A stretch of 64,000 nt of DNA, from the NCBI GenBank assembly GCA_016350165.1, contig CP066225.1, forward strand, positions 310,001 to 374,000, written 5' to 3'. Shown here one piece after another: positions 17,494 to 26,862 of this stretch. The notes under the pieces are model-generated. The model made no database searches and was not told the DNA's origin. It saw nothing but the letters and a program-made list of their open reading frames with translations. This DNA comes from Planctomycetota bacterium. Its GTDB lineage: Bacteria; Planctomycetota; Phycisphaerae; Phycisphaerales; Phycisphaeraceae. Both the position numbers and the translations under genes were made by a program. Positions within the stretch are counted from its first letter, which is position 1. Each line of letters starts with the position of its first letter.

Positions 17494-18540
17494 CTACTCA
17501 ATCGGCTTCACCTCACAACCCAGCAACATCTTCCCAGCCTTCTTCACATGCAACGGTTCACCACTAAGCACATGCGTCACACTCGTTCCATTTCGGCGCA
17601 TCGGACTACTACCAATCACAACACCCGGATCGTGATACTCCATCTCACCAAAAGGCCCATAACTACCATCATCGTTATATGCCTGCAACACATCACCGCC
17701 AGCCACCTGCTCTTTGTCCTGCCAAATCGGTTGATCCACATAAGGCAACCCTGCTAGCGGTGCAAAAATCCTAACAATCATCACTGCCTTATCGTCACTC
17801 ACCTCACGATAAAAACCCATACGCCCATTCGTCACCTCAGGTGGCAACCCCATCTTTGTCCGCCGCCCAGCATCAATCAGATAACGCACACTATGCTCAT
17901 CCCACTGCACATGCACATCACCAAAATCGTCATAGTAACTCGTCGGGCTATCAATCGGCTTCACCAACGGACAAATCAATGTCCCCCTCGGAGGCACCTG
18001 CAAAATATCCCATGCACCAACCGTCGCACCCTCATCACCATGCTTCACTTCAATCTCATTCGTCACACTAAAGCTCGCACAACTCACCCCCTCAGGCAAC
18101 CCCTCAGGCTCATCGCATTGACACACAATTCGCGTCAAATCAAAACCAACTTTCCGATCATTCCTTCCATCAACCAGCTCAATCCCCTCATTACGCAAAC
18201 AACAATGCACATCACCCTCAGCCACAACCTTGTAATGTCCCGGATCAACCTGCTCAGGCGTCTTCGCCCACTTCACCGCATCCTCTCTAGCTTTCTCAAT
18301 GCTAGGCCAGTAATACCCAATCTCCGGCGCAACCCATAACCGATCACCACCATTAAAATACCCCGCCGAAACCTCGCCACCCAAATAGAAAATATTCTCA
18401 TCCACCCCATCAATCTCACACGCCAAAATCCGCCCTGCCTTCTCCGCCACCAGCAATCGCCCGCCGTTCAACCTAATCTCACACCCCTTCAATCCAGCAT
18501 GACTGATCTTCGACACAATCTCATCAAACCAATTCGACAT
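17494..18540 (-). CDS. DUF6786-like protein, possibly sugar-mutarotase fold
   Basis: This 348-aa protein has no signal peptide or membrane segment. It is rich in Trp, Tyr and Gly, with beta-rich segments such as RLWVAPEIGYYWPS, CASFSVTNEIEV and GRMGFYREVSDD. The overall layout recalls the DUF6786 family and aldose-epimerase-like folds that bind carbohydrates, but I do not see the catalytic His/Glu pair well enough to claim enzyme activity. The ATG at 18540 has GAGGA 8 bp upstream; a TTG 15 bp earlier is less likely. It is transcribed toward its own terminator and preceded by a 688-bp gene-free stretch that contains repeats. Confidence 0.6.
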   Translation of the reverse strand: MSNWFDEIVSKISHAGLKGCEIRLNGGRLLVAEKAGRILACEIDGVDENIFYLGGEVSAGYFNGGDRLWVAPEIGYYWPSIEKAREDAVKWAKTPEQVDPGHYKVVAEGDVHCCLRNEGIELVDGRNDRKVGFDLTRIVCQCDEPEGLPEGVSCASFSVTNEIEVKHGDEGATVGAWDILQVPPRGTLICPLVKPIDSPTSYYDDFGDVHVQWDEHSVRYLIDAGRRTKMGLPPEVTNGRMGFYREVSDDKAVMIVRIFAPLAGLPYVDQPIWQDKEQVAGGDVLQAYNDDGSYGPFGEMEYHDPGVVIGSSPMRRNGTSVTHVLSGEPLHVKKAGKMLLGCEVKPIE

Positions 18541-18702
18541 GTTATTAATCCTCAATAACTAAAGCCCACATGATTAGTCACCCACACACTCACAATACTC
18601 TATCGACAATTCCGTATCACCGCACCGCCCAATAAAAACATTCCCCCAAACTTTTTCACCCCCAACCCCTACAACTAAATGAAACAACAAGTCCCCTCAA
18701 CG

Positions 18703-18770
18703 ACCAACCAACGTTACGCTCAAGTGAAACAACTCACCAATAGCCGGCGAGCCAGCTCACCGTGCTCACC
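18703..18770 (-). repeat. Dispersed palindromic repeat, copy A
   Basis: Read on the minus strand, this 68-nt element matches the plus-strand element at 47083-47148 with a few substitutions and short indels. Shared blocks are GGTGAGCACGG, GGCTCGCCGGCTATT, TGTTTCACT and CGTTGGTTGGT. The core GGTGAGC/GCTCGCC still pairs through a G-T wobble where copy B has a full GC pair, which suggests the folded form matters. It lies between the 3' end of korB and the 5' end of the DUF6786-like gene. Confidence 0.8.
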
Positions 18771-18846
18771 ACCCCACCCCTCAACACCCGCACAATTTCA
18801 TATCCCACCTACCATAACAAACCACATACCAAACCACCCCCATATC

Positions 18847-19019
18847 AAACCGCGCGCACAAACACGCAATCACCACCAAAAACCATGCAATTCTTCAATC
18901 ATTCCTAACCATTTCCAACCCAAATCGCGCCATTCTTTGCCGTTTTCTAACTGTTTCTGATCATTTTCTACTACGGGTAAATCATCAAAATTCAAAAACC
19001 GCGCGCACAAAATCGCAAT
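18847..19019. repeat. Direct repeat around GCGCGCACAAA
   Basis: AAACCGCGCGCACAAA occurs at 18847-18862 and 18996-19011. In both copies it is followed two bases later by CGCAAT, giving 24 nt with two mismatches. A related TGCGCGCA lies at 19163-19170. The same core recurs in the gene-free region at 44.7-45.3 kb. It could be a protein-binding site; no function is known. Confidence 0.6.
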
Positions 19020-19175
19020 ACAGGATCACTTTTCAACCTAAAAATTCCGTTACTCGTACTCCACCAACCTCATCCGCACGATTAACATCCATTCTTCATA
19101 AACCACCTCAAAAAAACCGCCCGTTTTATGACCATCTCAAAAACCAACTTCCGAAATTTTCGTGCGCGCAAACAA

Positions 19176-19203
19176 AAAAGCTCACACCAAAGTGTGAGCT
19201 TTT
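19176..19203 (-). terminator. Rho-independent terminator of korB
   Basis: AAAAGCTCACAC and GTGTGAGCTTTT form a perfect 12-bp stem with a CAAA loop. T residues follow on the minus strand. It lies 25 bp after the korB stop codon. Confidence 0.92.
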
Positions 19204-19228
19204 CAAATTCCAAAACCAAACACATCAC

Positions 19229-20269
19229 TTAGTCGTGCAACTGATGCGTTCCATTCTTTTCTTCAATTGTGTACACATCACCCGTGTTAAACAGATCGTC
19301 CAGCGACCCAACGCCGCGACTCTCTTGTGCATCAGTCACCTGCTTCAATAACTGCTCTTCATACCGGTTCCCTTGCACACTTCTAAACACGCCCATCGGC
19401 TCTGGGAAATCTGGATGACGCAATCGTCCCAGTGCATATGCCAATGTTGCATCACTCTCATCATGCACCGCGATATCTGACAACGTGATTCCACCCTTAC
19501 CGACGGTGACGACTTCAGGTTTCGCATCCGTAAACACAATCCCTTTGTCCTTGTCCTTACCGAACAGCAGCGGCTCGCCATCAACTAACCGCAACACATT
19601 ATCTTCCTTCGTATCTTTATCCGTCGCGTGACTATACTCACCATGATTAAACACGTTACAGTCTTGGTAAATTTCGACAAACGCGCTGCCTTCGTGTGCT
19701 GCTGCACGTTCGAGAACTTCTCCTAACCCCTTATCAACATCCACAGCCCGCGCGACGAAACTTGCCTCAGCTGCGAGCGCGATTGAGATCGGTGTTAACG
19801 GCGGATCGATCGAACCCATCGGCGATGATGGACTGCGCTTGCCGATCTCACTGGTTGGTGAGTATTGGCCTTTGGTCAAACCATAAATTCTGTTATTGAA
19901 CAGCAAAATCTTCAGGTTAACGTTACGACGCAACACGTGCATCAAGTGATTGCCGCCGATGGATAACGCGTCACCGTCACCCGTTACGACCCAGACATCT
20001 AGTTCGGGGTTTGTGATTTTCACACCCGTCGCGATTGCCGGTGCGCGGCCATGAATTGAGTGAACGCCATACGTACCCATGTAATATGGGAAACGGCTTG
20101 AACAACCAATTCCTGCGACGAATACAGTGCTTTCTTTCTGTGCGCCGATCTTCGCGAGTGTTTTTTTGACCTGATTCAGAATCGCGTAGTCGCCACAACC
20201 CGGACACCAGCGAACATCCTGATCTGATGCGAAGTCTTTTGCTTTAAGTACTGGTAGAGCCTGACTCAT
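19229..20269 (-). CDS. korB: 2-oxoacid:ferredoxin oxidoreductase, beta subunit
   Basis: This is the thiamine-diphosphate subunit of a 2-oxoacid:ferredoxin oxidoreductase (2-oxoglutarate type most likely). The complex oxidatively decarboxylates the 2-oxoacid to its acyl-CoA while reducing ferredoxin. The 346 aa show WCPGCGDYAI near residue 21, GCSSRFPYY, HGRAPAIATGVK and the TPP-Mg motif GDGDALSIGGNH ... NNRIYGLTKGQYSPTS. The end of the upstream alpha-subunit gene overlaps its start by one base (TAATG), so translation is probably coupled. 'korB' is used in the broad sense; the exact 2-oxoacid is not proved. Confidence 0.92.
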   Translation of the reverse strand: MSQALPVLKAKDFASDQDVRWCPGCGDYAILNQVKKTLAKIGAQKESTVFVAGIGCSSRFPYYMGTYGVHSIHGRAPAIATGVKITNPELDVWVVTGDGDALSIGGNHLMHVLRRNVNLKILLFNNRIYGLTKGQYSPTSEIGKRSPSSPMGSIDPPLTPISIALAAEASFVARAVDVDKGLGEVLERAAAHEGSAFVEIYQDCNVFNHGEYSHATDKDTKEDNVLRLVDGEPLLFGKDKDKGIVFTDAKPEVVTVGKGGITLSDIAVHDESDATLAYALGRLRHPDFPEPMGVFRSVQGNRYEEQLLKQVTDAQESRGVGSLDDLFNTGDVYTIEEKNGTHQLHD

Positions 20270-22251
20270 TATTTTGCTCTCCCTTCGTTTGATTCAAAAT
20301 CATAAGCGTGACGATCACCCCGTACCTTGTGGTTACGTGGCATCAGATATTCATGATCGCCAAAACCATCTACAAGCATCAGGTCAATGGCCTGTTCAAT
20401 CTCTTCAACTAAGAACGGCTTGCCCTGCACCTTATTCAAACCACGTGCATCAACCAGATACTTCGAGCGAACCAACAATCTCAGTTGACCAGTATTAAGT
20501 TCAGGCACTAACACGCGCTTATACCGTTTGATCACATCACCCAAGTTGGAAGGCATTGGGTTGAGGTAACGAAGGTGTGCTGAAGAAACACTTAAACCTT
20601 TACCACGTGCACGTTCGACTGCGGTGTGGATTGCGCCGAATGTGCCGCCCCATCCGAGGACGAGCAGATCACCGCTCATGTCGCCGTGCGGCTCGAGTGG
20701 TGGAACAACATCTGCGATGCGTTCGATCTTTTCTTGACGGACGCGGGTCATCTTCTGGTGATTGTCGGGATCGTAAGACACGTTGCCGGTGTCATACTCT
20801 TTCTCAAGTCCGCCGATGCGGTGTTCGTATCCCTTGTTGCCGGGTGATGCCCACGGACGTGCGAGTTTTTCATCTAAGCGCTTGTAAGGCTCAAACTTGT
20901 TCTCTTCATCAATTGGTGGCAATGATTGAATATTGATCGGTTCGAGATCATCTGCCTTGGGGATCGGCCACGGTTCTGAACCATTGGCGATGTAACCGTC
21001 GGTGAGGATGATCACAGGGATCATGTGTTCCATTGCGATGCGCGATGCTTCGATTGCGGTATCGAAGCAGTCGGCTGGTGATTTCGGTGCGATAATTGCT
21101 ACGGGGCAATCACCGTTTCGACCCCACAATGCTTGGAGTAAATCGGATTGTTCTGTTTTTGTAGGCAATCCGGTGGACGGGCCGCCGCGTTGCACGTTGA
21201 CGATGACGAGTGGAAGCTCGGTCATGACAGCGAGGCCGATGGCTTCGCTCTTGAGTGCGAGGCCTGGGCCGGATGTGCCGGTAACACCCATGCCGCCTGC
21301 GTATGAGACGCCGATGGCTGCACAGACTGCTGCGATTTCGTCTTCTGCCTGGAATGTTTTGACGCCGTAATGACGCATACCTGCGAGTGCGTGAAGCACG
21401 GTTGATGCGGGGGTGATTGGGTATGAGCAGTAGACTAAGTCGCGCTTAGACAGGCGTGATGCGGTGACGAGTCCCATTGCAGTAGCTTCGTTGCCGACGA
21501 CTTTGCGGTAGAGGCCGGGAGTGATGTCAGCACGATTGATCTGATATCGCTCGGTGAACATTTCAGCAGTTTCGCCGAAGTAATAACCTGACTTGAGCGA
21601 TTTGATATTTGCTTCAGCGACTTCAGGTTTGCCCTTCTTATCGGTGAAGTAACTCGTGATGTATTTGATGGTGGTTTCGAGTGGGCGGTCGTAGAGCCAA
21701 TAGATGATGCCAAGCGCAAACATGTTTTTGCAACGCCCGATATCTTTGGCGCCCATGCCTGTTTCTTTGAGTGATTCTTGATTGAGGCGTGTGATGGGTA
21801 CAGCGTAGACCTGATAGTTATCGAGAAAATCGTCATCGTCGAGTGGGTTATAATCTGCAGGATAACCCGCTTTTTTAAGGTTCGTTTTATTGAACTCTGT
21901 TTCGTTAACGACGACGATACCTTCGTGTTTCACTTCGGGGAGGTGCGCTTTGAGTGCTGCGGGGTTCATGGCGATGAGTGAATCGACTTTGTCGCCGGGG
22001 GTGTAGATGTCCTCGGAGGCGAAGTTGATCTGGAACCCTGAGACACCAGCGACAGTGCCGGCCGGAGCGCGGATTTCAGCGGGGTAATCGGGGAGCGTCG
22101 CGATGTCGTTCCCAACGATTGCACTGGTGTCGGTGAATTGCGTACCAGCGAGCTGCATACCGTCGCCAGAGTCACCAGCGAAACGTACCACAGCGGACTG
22201 ACGCGCAAGTGTTTTGCGCTTATCGTTTTTGTTTTGAACTTGACCGGCCAT
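20269..22251 (-). CDS. korA: 2-oxoacid:acceptor oxidoreductase, fused gamma-alpha subunit
   Basis: The 660 aa combine a gamma domain (about residues 20-200, with VRFAGDSGDGMQLAGTQF) and an alpha pyrimidine-binding domain (about 230-650). The alpha part shows YCSYPITPAST, FQAEDEIAAV, GTSGPGLALKSE and NVQRGGPSTGLPT. The protein works with KorB in ferredoxin-dependent 2-oxoacid oxidation, feeding the TCA cycle or its reverse. It is co-transcribed with korB (one-base overlap). Base composition on the plus strand changes from C-rich to G-rich inside this gene. No delta-type ferredoxin subunit is adjacent. Confidence 0.93.
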   Translation of the reverse strand: MAGQVQNKNDKRKTLARQSAVVRFAGDSGDGMQLAGTQFTDTSAIVGNDIATLPDYPAEIRAPAGTVAGVSGFQINFASEDIYTPGDKVDSLIAMNPAALKAHLPEVKHEGIVVVNETEFNKTNLKKAGYPADYNPLDDDDFLDNYQVYAVPITRLNQESLKETGMGAKDIGRCKNMFALGIIYWLYDRPLETTIKYITSYFTDKKGKPEVAEANIKSLKSGYYFGETAEMFTERYQINRADITPGLYRKVVGNEATAMGLVTASRLSKRDLVYCSYPITPASTVLHALAGMRHYGVKTFQAEDEIAAVCAAIGVSYAGGMGVTGTSGPGLALKSEAIGLAVMTELPLVIVNVQRGGPSTGLPTKTEQSDLLQALWGRNGDCPVAIIAPKSPADCFDTAIEASRIAMEHMIPVIILTDGYIANGSEPWPIPKADDLEPINIQSLPPIDEENKFEPYKRLDEKLARPWASPGNKGYEHRIGGLEKEYDTGNVSYDPDNHQKMTRVRQEKIERIADVVPPLEPHGDMSGDLLVLGWGGTFGAIHTAVERARGKGLSVSSAHLRYLNPMPSNLGDVIKRYKRVLVPELNTGQLRLLVRSKYLVDARGLNKVQGKPFLVEEIEQAIDLMLVDGFGDHEYLMPRNHKVRGDRHAYDFESNEGRAK

Positions 22252-22452
22252 GTGGCCTACTCCTCGTGAATCGATTTAATACTTAGAGTGATGCATCAAT
22301 GAATTTTGTTAATCTTGTATCTCCACGTGCTTAACAAAATACATAGCTAAGCGTGACAGTGTAGCGAGACTCGCTATTTATGCCAACGCAGTAAGAGTCA
22401 AAATAATTCGCATTTTCAGCCTTGTTTTAAAGAGTAAAAACTCTTTTTGTAA

Positions 22453-22893
22453 TCAAGTTGTCGTTGCCCAAAATTGCGTATGTATAACTTTACCCGCAGC
22501 GATACCGATGAGTACGCAGACGAGGCCGAAAAAGTTTTGTATGAACCAATAGCCGAGGGCGGAGATGAGGCCGTGATCTTTGTAGAGTTGCTGTGCTTCG
22601 AAGGCGAAAGTGGAGAAGGTCGTGAATGCGCCAAGAAAACCCGTGAGTAAAGCGACCATAAGGACACCTGACCAATCGGTTTTGAATTCAGTCAGGATAG
22701 CCCAAACGATGCCGAAAAAGAGACAGCCGGCAGCGTTGACGATGATGGTGCCACTTGAGCTGACGTAGAGCGGGAAGTCTTCGTGAGGAAGTGGATGCAT
22801 CCATGCGACAGTACGCATGACAAGAAAACGTGCGATGGTTCCGAGCGCACCGCCAATGGTGAGGAATAATAAGCTGGTCCAAGGATGCGGCAT
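22453..22893 (-). CDS. crcB: Fluoride efflux channel CrcB
   Basis: This is a small membrane protein of 146 aa with four helices, matching Fluc/CrcB channels, which work as dual-topology dimers to expel fluoride. Motifs are GGALGTIARF (about 15), SSGTIIVNAAGCLFFG with the conserved Asn, and GFLGAFTTFSTFAFE with the conserved Phe/Thr-rich signature. Only one copy is present, as expected for a homodimer type. No fluoride riboswitch sequence was found in the 181 bp upstream. It is co-directional with korAB but separated from it by 200 bp. Confidence 0.92.
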   Translation of the reverse strand: MPHPWTSLLFLTIGGALGTIARFLVMRTVAWMHPLPHEDFPLYVSSSGTIIVNAAGCLFFGIVWAILTEFKTDWSGVLMVALLTGFLGAFTTFSTFAFEAQQLYKDHGLISALGYWFIQNFFGLVCVLIGIAAGKVIHTQFWATTT

Positions 22894-23074
22894 AAAAAGT
22901 TAGCCTAATCTTTTGTTCGCTGATACAAGCGAAATAAAAGTACTTGGTCTATGAGCCTGTCCACAGTAACATCGGCTATTGAAGAATGTTTTGAGTAGAT
23001 TCACTTAGACCGCTAGTCTATAAGTTGCTGATAGAACGCGAATTTACATTTTTTCATTTATTGAGACGGATGGC

Positions 23075-23683
23075 ATGTCAACTTATTTGAAATTATCGGT
23101 GTTGGTCGTGACGTTCTCGCTGCTTGTGATGACGGGTTGTGGTGAGGAGGCGGTAAAGCCTTACTATGCACCGAAGGACCCGCCTCATGTGAGCGATCAC
23201 AGTGGACACGGTCACGCAACGATTGATGAGATTACGAAGGGTGAGACTGGGAAGGTTGATGAGGTTAAAGCGAGTGGTGATGGGATTGTGTTTAAGTCGC
23301 CTGAGAATTGGGTGAGGGAAGAGAACTTCAGTTCGATGCTGGATGCATCTTATCTGGTGGGTGATGGGGGTAGAGTTACGGTTTCGAGTTTACGAGGTGA
23401 TGGTGGCGGGGAGCTTGCGAACCTGAATCGTTGGCGGGGGCAGATTGGGTTAACGCCTGTGGCGAGTATGAGTGAGCAGAAGTCGCAGACGATTACAGTG
23501 GATGGGCAAGAGGCGAAGGTTTATTACCTTGGGAATGAAAAGAGTGGGCAAGCGATTCTGATTGCATCTATTGCAAATAATGCACAAGGCAAGACATGGT
23601 ATATCAAGATGACAGGGAAGCCTGAGGTGATAAGTCAGAATGCGAGTGGTTTTACGGAATTTCTCAAAACGATACAGTTTTGA
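23075..23683 (+). CDS. Lipoprotein with a His-rich N-terminus
   Basis: This 202-aa protein has a lipoprotein signal (lipobox MTGC, Cys near residue 22). It is followed by a His-rich segment (HVSDHSGHGHAT, about 39-50) that could bind metal or heme. The rest (from GIVFKSPENWVRE) is a beta-rich domain reminiscent of PsbP/DUF1795-type lipoproteins, but no family can be named with confidence. It directly precedes the cytochrome c biogenesis gene (81-bp gap), so a role in the same periplasmic pathway is possible. Base use is strongly G-rich on the coding strand. Confidence 0.68.
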   Translation: MSTYLKLSVLVVTFSLLVMTGCGEEAVKPYYAPKDPPHVSDHSGHGHATIDEITKGETGKVDEVKASGDGIVFKSPENWVREENFSSMLDASYLVGDGGRVTVSSLRGDGGGELANLNRWRGQIGLTPVASMSEQKSQTITVDGQEAKVYYLGNEKSGQAILIASIANNAQGKTWYIKMTGKPEVISQNASGFTEFLKTIQF

Positions 23684-23764
23684 AAGTAAGGCGAGCCGAT
23701 CCCGAGTGGATAGGTGATCGTAGAACTAGTTCATTACACGTGATTTGATTCAGCACGGAAAGTC

Positions 23765-26700
23765 ATGAAGAAAACACAGTCGCCATTGATCGGGTTATTC
23801 AAAGCGTTGGCTTCGTTGAAGCTGACGGTGATACTGTTTGCACTTGCGATTTTTTTGGTTTTTGCAGGTACGCTTGCTCAGCGGTTTATGGGTAACTGGG
23901 ATGTAGTGAATGACTACTTCCGGTCGCTGTATGTTTGGATACCGCTGAAGGATATTATGCCAACGGGGTTTGTGTTTGATAAGGTGAGTTTCCCATTTGC
24001 TGGTGGTGCGTTACTGGGTTTAATGATCCTGGTAAATTTACTTGCTGCGTTTGTGATGCGATTTAAATTGAGTAGAAAGCGGCTTGGAATTTATGTCATT
24101 CACCTTGGTTTGATCATGCTGATAGCTGGGGAGTTTGTGACGGGGATGTTTGCGGTTGAATCGCAGATGACGATACCGGAAGGTTCGTATGCGAATTTTT
24201 CTCAGGACATCAGGCAGGTCGAACTTGCGATTGTTGATACGTCGAATGAGAAGCAGAATATTGTGATCCCGATTTCTGAGAGGCAGTTGAGGGCGGCAGC
24301 AAAGTCGGGTGATGCGATAACGAATGAAGATTTGGTTGATAATACGATAGCGAAGTTGCCGTTTGAGGTCGCTGTTGATTCGTATTTTGAAAATGCGGCG
24401 GTGGTGTTCGCTGGTGATGAAGAGACAGATACAAAAGCGATTGAGAATCCTGCAACCAGTGGGATTGGCGCGAAGGGTTTTACAGCGGTGCCGCGTCCGT
24501 CGGTGACTGGTGTTGATACGAATCAACGTGTGAATGCACCTGCTGTCTATGCGACGATTAGAGAAGGTGAGAAGACAGAGACTTTATTGTTGTCGCCTAA
24601 TGTTGATGAGGGGCAGATTGTTGAGGCTGGGGGTAAGGAATACGAGTTATTTTTGCGATACAAGCGGATTTACTATCCGTTCAAGATGCATTTGAATGAT
24701 TTCCGATTTGATCGGTTTGTGGGTACGAATATTGCAAGGAATTATTCATCGGATGTATTGCTTGACGATCCGAGTCATGGTGAGAATCGGCCTGTGAAAA
24801 TCTGGATGAATCATCCGCTGCGTTATCGTGGGCTGACGTTCTTCCAAGCGTCGTTTACGCCTGATGAGAAAGCGACGGTGTTGCAGGTTGTTGATAATCC
24901 GGGCTGGACGTTTCCGTATATTGCTTCTGGTGTGATTTCGTTTGGGTTGCTATTGCACTTTGGCGTGATGTTTGTGAAGCATGTTGGGAAACGATCAAAG
25001 AAGAAAGTAAAGGCGAAAGTTGCTGATGCGGAGTTGGTGACGAAAAAGCGGCGGTTGCCGGTGGGGTATGTTGTGATGTTGGGGTTGATTGGTTTGGGGG
25101 TTGTTTATGTGCCGGGGATTTTGTCTGTGCGAGTGATGGCACCTAGTGCACAAGCGATGCATGAATTATCAAAGACGCCTGTAACGGCTGAGGGGCGAGT
25201 GAAGCCTTTGGATTCGTTTGCAAGAGCGACGCTTTTGAAGTTGTCGGGTAAGCAGGAATTTAAAGATGACGATGGTGTGAGACGACCTGCGTTTTACTTT
25301 GTGCTGGATATGGTGACGCGACCTGAGAAGGCTGTGAAATATAAGGTATTTCGGATTGATAACCCGGACATTAAATCGATGCTGGGCGTGACGGATGATA
25401 AGGAAAAGTATTTTTCGATTGAGCAGTTGAAGGATCAGATACCGCAATTGGTAAGTGATGCTGAGGCAGCGGAGAAGGTGGCGGCGCGCGATCGGTCGTT
25501 GTATCAAAATACGGTACTTGGATTAGCATCTAACTTGGGGTTAGTTGCGGATATTCAGGCGCTGCGGACGCCTTACTTGATCCCGCCTGCGGATGGGAGA
25601 GATTGGGAGTCGATACTTGAGCCGATGACGCGAACGATTCATGCGGGTAATACTGAAGCGCCGCAAGCGGTGAAGTACTGGCAGGATATTTTGTCGTCGT
25701 ATGCGGCGATGTATAAGAAGCAGGATGCAACCTCAGAAACAACGGTCACCTCATCGGTTGATTTTGTTAAGTCGGTCAATATTTATCAAACAACGCTAAC
25801 TGCAACGTATCCATCAATGATGGAGAAGATGAATTTTGAGTATGGATTTAACAAAGCACAGATATTTTATCGAGGGATCGTGCTTTATGTTGTGGTGTTC
25901 CTGATTGCACTATTTGTGATTGGAGTAACGCAACTTAGGGGTGAGAAGAATGTATCGAATTTTGTGCGGTTTTTGAGCGTATTGTCGGTGTTCTTGTTGG
26001 TGATTACGTTTGTGATGCATACATATGCGATTGGTGCGAGGATTTATATAACTGAGCGACCGCCGGTGACGAACTTGTATTCGTCAGCGGTCTTTGTGGG
26101 CTGGTTTGCGATTCTACTTGCACTGATTCTTGAAGTGTTTACCCGTAATCTGATCCCGACACTGGCTGCTGCGGTGGTTGGGTTTGTGACTTTGATCATT
26201 GCGCATAATCTTGCGACTGGTGACACGATGCAGATGATGCAGGCGGTGCTTGACTCGAACTTCTGGCTGACGACACATGTGATTGCGATTACGGTTGGGT
26301 ACTCGGCTGTCTTTTTGGCTGGGATATTGGGGATCATTTATATCGTGCAAGGTGTTTATACGAAGTCGTTGACGAAAGAGAAAGCGAAATCGCTTTCGAC
26401 GATGATTTATGCGACGACTGCGTTTGCACTGCTGTTCTCATTTGTAGGGACAGTGCTTGGCGGCATCTGGGCGGACCAGTCTTGGGGACGGTTCTGGGGA
26501 TGGGATACGAAGGAAAATGGTGCAGTGCTGATTGTTTTAATTACAGCACTGATACTGCATGCACGATGGGGTGGGTTAGTACAACAGAGAGGCATCGCGG
26601 TGTTGGCGATAGCGGCGAATATTGTTTGTGGGTTCTCGTGGTTCGGTACTAATTTGCTGGGTGTTGGATTGCACTCGTATGGATTTATGGAATCGGGCTT

Positions 26701-26848
26701 CTTCTGGTTGTGGGCGTTTATTGCGTCACAACTGGCGATCATGGCGGTGGGTGTGATGCCGATGCGGACATGGGCATCGGGGCCGCTGCTGATGAAACAA
26801 CCACGTGAAAAGAAAGCTGTTGAGAAAACAGAGAGTGCTACGGGGTAA
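23765..26848 (+). CDS. Cytochrome c biogenesis protein, ResB-CcsA fusion
   Basis: This 1027-aa membrane protein carries both halves of the system II cytochrome c synthase, which exports heme and attaches it to apocytochrome c. Residues 1-420 are ResB/Ccs1-like, with an N-terminal helix pair, a large periplasmic domain and a further helix at about 380-405. A second periplasmic segment (about 455-690, including KTPVTAEGRVKPLDSFARATLLKLSG) separates it from the CcsA half (about 700-1010), which has the heme-binding Trp motif WGRFWGWDTKENGA and late His in LHSYG. Such fusions are known in epsilonproteobacteria and some planctomycetes. It follows the lipoprotein gene and precedes a DNA glycosylase gene by 14 bp. 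Confidence 0.93.
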   Translation: MKKTQSPLIGLFKALASLKLTVILFALAIFLVFAGTLAQRFMGNWDVVNDYFRSLYVWIPLKDIMPTGFVFDKVSFPFAGGALLGLMILVNLLAAFVMRFKLSRKRLGIYVIHLGLIMLIAGEFVTGMFAVESQMTIPEGSYANFSQDIRQVELAIVDTSNEKQNIVIPISERQLRAAAKSGDAITNEDLVDNTIAKLPFEVAVDSYFENAAVVFAGDEETDTKAIENPATSGIGAKGFTAVPRPSVTGVDTNQRVNAPAVYATIREGEKTETLLLSPNVDEGQIVEAGGKEYELFLRYKRIYYPFKMHLNDFRFDRFVGTNIARNYSSDVLLDDPSHGENRPVKIWMNHPLRYRGLTFFQASFTPDEKATVLQVVDNPGWTFPYIASGVISFGLLLHFGVMFVKHVGKRSKKKVKAKVADAELVTKKRRLPVGYVVMLGLIGLGVVYVPGILSVRVMAPSAQAMHELSKTPVTAEGRVKPLDSFARATLLKLSGKQEFKDDDGVRRPAFYFVLDMVTRPEKAVKYKVFRIDNPDIKSMLGVTDDKEKYFSIEQLKDQIPQLVSDAEAAEKVAARDRSLYQNTVLGLASNLGLVADIQALRTPYLIPPADGRDWESILEPMTRTIHAGNTEAPQAVKYWQDILSSYAAMYKKQDATSETTVTSSVDFVKSVNIYQTTLTATYPSMMEKMNFEYGFNKAQIFYRGIVLYVVVFLIALFVIGVTQLRGEKNVSNFVRFLSVLSVFLLVITFVMHTYAIGARIYITERPPVTNLYSSAVFVGWFAILLALILEVFTRNLIPTLAAAVVGFVTLIIAHNLATGDTMQMMQAVLDSNFWLTTHVIAITVGYSAVFLAGILGIIYIVQGVYTKSLTKEKAKSLSTMIYATTAFALLFSFVGTVLGGIWADQSWGRFWGWDTKENGAVLIVLITALILHARWGGLVQQRGIAVLAIAANIVCGFSWFGTNLLGVGLHSYGFMESGFFWLWAFIASQLAIMAVGVMPMRTWASGPLLMKQPREKKAVEKTESATG

Positions 26849-26862
26849 GTGAAGGGTAATCC

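Larger units (their letters stand above)
18541..19228. other. 688-bp gene-free, repeat-bearing stretch
   Basis: No gene is supported; a 93-codon plus-strand frame at 18679-18960 is low-complexity Pro/Thr/His and is rejected. The stretch holds one copy of the dispersed palindromic repeat (18703-18770). It also has a 24-nt direct repeat with two mismatches around GCGCGCACAAA (18847-18870 and 18996-19019), a further TTTTCGTGCGCGCA at about 19157-19170, and the korB terminator (19176-19203). It should also hold the promoter of the DUF6786-like gene. Confidence 0.5.

Noticed and set aside
17893-18339. A 148-codon plus-strand frame antisense to the DUF6786-like gene
   Set aside because: It is rich in Arg, Thr and His with no domain, and the minus-strand frame has a ribosome binding site and a terminator.
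18679-18960. A 93-codon plus-strand frame in a gene-free region
   Set aside because: It is low-complexity Pro/Thr/His, has no ribosome binding site, and overlaps the dispersed repeat.
22894-23074. A possible fluoride riboswitch upstream of crcB
   Set aside because: The conserved elements of the fluoride riboswitch could not be found on the minus strand.
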